DNA of 5,021 bases from DATDRS01 sp035291605 (GTDB lineage Bacteria > Chloroflexota > Anaerolineae > Anaerolineales > UBA6663), in the NCBI GenBank assembly GCA_035291605.1, contig DATDRS010000045.1, forward strand, positions 1 to 5,021. Reading direction: 5' to 3'. Under the pieces are notes generated by a model, which was not told where the DNA came from, made no database searches, and saw nothing but the letters and a program-made list of their open reading frames with translations. How positions within the stretch are numbered: the first letter of the stretch is position 1; every line of letters begins with the position of its first letter. A program made the translations under genes and the position numbers. Positions 4,748-5,021 of the stretch are shown here, one piece after another.

Positions 4748-5021
4748 TCATATGTTCTTCGGCGCGAACTTGGGATGGTATTCCGGCCCGGAGTAGCCCC
4801 ACGGCGTGGCGGGCCGCTTGCGCAGGCCCCACGTCTGGAGCGCGGCCATCAGTTCGGGATGCTGCTGCGCAGCCTCTTCCAGCGGGATGTCGTTCATCAC
4901 CGCGTCAATCGCCTGCCGCCACGCCATCGCGCCGGCCTTGTAGCCCATCGGATGCCCCAACATGCCGCCGCCCGCCGGGACGATGATGTCCGGCCCGTTC
5001 TCTTTGACAAGTTCGGGCATC
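4748..5021 (-). CDS. RuBisCO large-subunit superfamily protein (RuBisCO-like, form IV or III), C-terminal part only
   Basis: Only the last 90 or so residues are in the window; the gene continues past the right edge, so the Met at 5018-5020 is internal. VPAGGGMLGHPMG aligns with the loop-8 block of RuBisCO (GGGTLGHPWG in form I), whose glycines bind a substrate phosphate. It is followed by the helix AGAMAWRQAIDAV and by IPLEEAAQQHPELMAALQTWG, the usual end of form III and form IV proteins. A tail of about 20 residues after it (ATPWGYSGPEYHPKF) is longer than in many members. The catalytic loops (the KDDE region with the carbamylated Lys, and loop 6) are outside, so carboxylase and RuBisCO-like activities cannot be told apart. 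Known RuBisCO-like proteins act as enolase, isomerase or decarboxylase on phosphorylated keto sugars. Placement before dehydrogenase genes rather than Calvin-cycle genes favours a RuBisCO-like catabolic enzyme. Confidence 0.82.
   Translation of the reverse strand, partial: MPELVKENGPDIIVPAGGGMLGHPMGYKAGAMAWRQAIDAVMNDIPLEEAAQQHPELMAALQTWGLRKRPATPWGYSGPEYHPKFAPKNI

Overview
The window looks like high-GC bacterial DNA. On the minus strand it carries a tight catabolic-type operon, and at its left end a stretch of degraded mobile-element DNA. The dense GC-rich coding and the short intergenic stem-loop repeats would suit an uncultivated environmental lineage such as Chloroflexota. That is a guess from style; no marker gene is present.

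Right part (about 1282-5021, all minus strand, read right to left). First comes the C-terminal end of a RuBisCO large-subunit superfamily protein (4748-5021, cut by the window edge). After a 75-nt gap holding a 20-bp stem-loop come three genes with essentially no spacing: E1 alpha (3686-4672), E1 beta (2667-3689) and a lipoylated dihydrolipoyl acyltransferase E2 (1451-2665). These are the E1 and E2 parts of a thiamine-diphosphate 2-oxo acid or acetoin dehydrogenase complex. E1 alpha and E1 beta overlap by 4 nt and E1 beta and E2 are 1 nt apart, so they are very probably translationally coupled. No E3 (dihydrolipoamide dehydrogenase) gene is visible. After a second imperfect stem-loop, a gene with a good ribosome binding site begins as a short-chain dehydrogenase/reductase (SDR), but only 26 codons survive.

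Left part (1 to about 1282). The SDR stub runs straight into the 3' end of a cysteine-rich Tn554-type tyrosine recombinase gene, itself frameshifted. Then come about 500 nt with no recognisable gene but several inverted repeats, the 3' half of a tRNA(CAU) gene (495-541), five copies of the heptamer TTAGTCA, and the 3' end of an ISKra4-like transposase with two in-frame stop codons (1-333). A tRNA 3' end, repeated short motifs beside it and recombinase debris together suggest an old integrative-element attachment region that broke the catabolic operon at about 1282.

How the genes may work together: the RuBisCO-superfamily protein probably acts on a phosphorylated keto sugar or sugar acid. The E1/E2 complex would oxidatively cleave a 2-oxo acid or alpha-hydroxyketone to an acyl-CoA, and the SDR would have interconverted a ketone and an alcohol. 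This pairing is the most interesting biology here, but the substrate cannot be read from the sequence.
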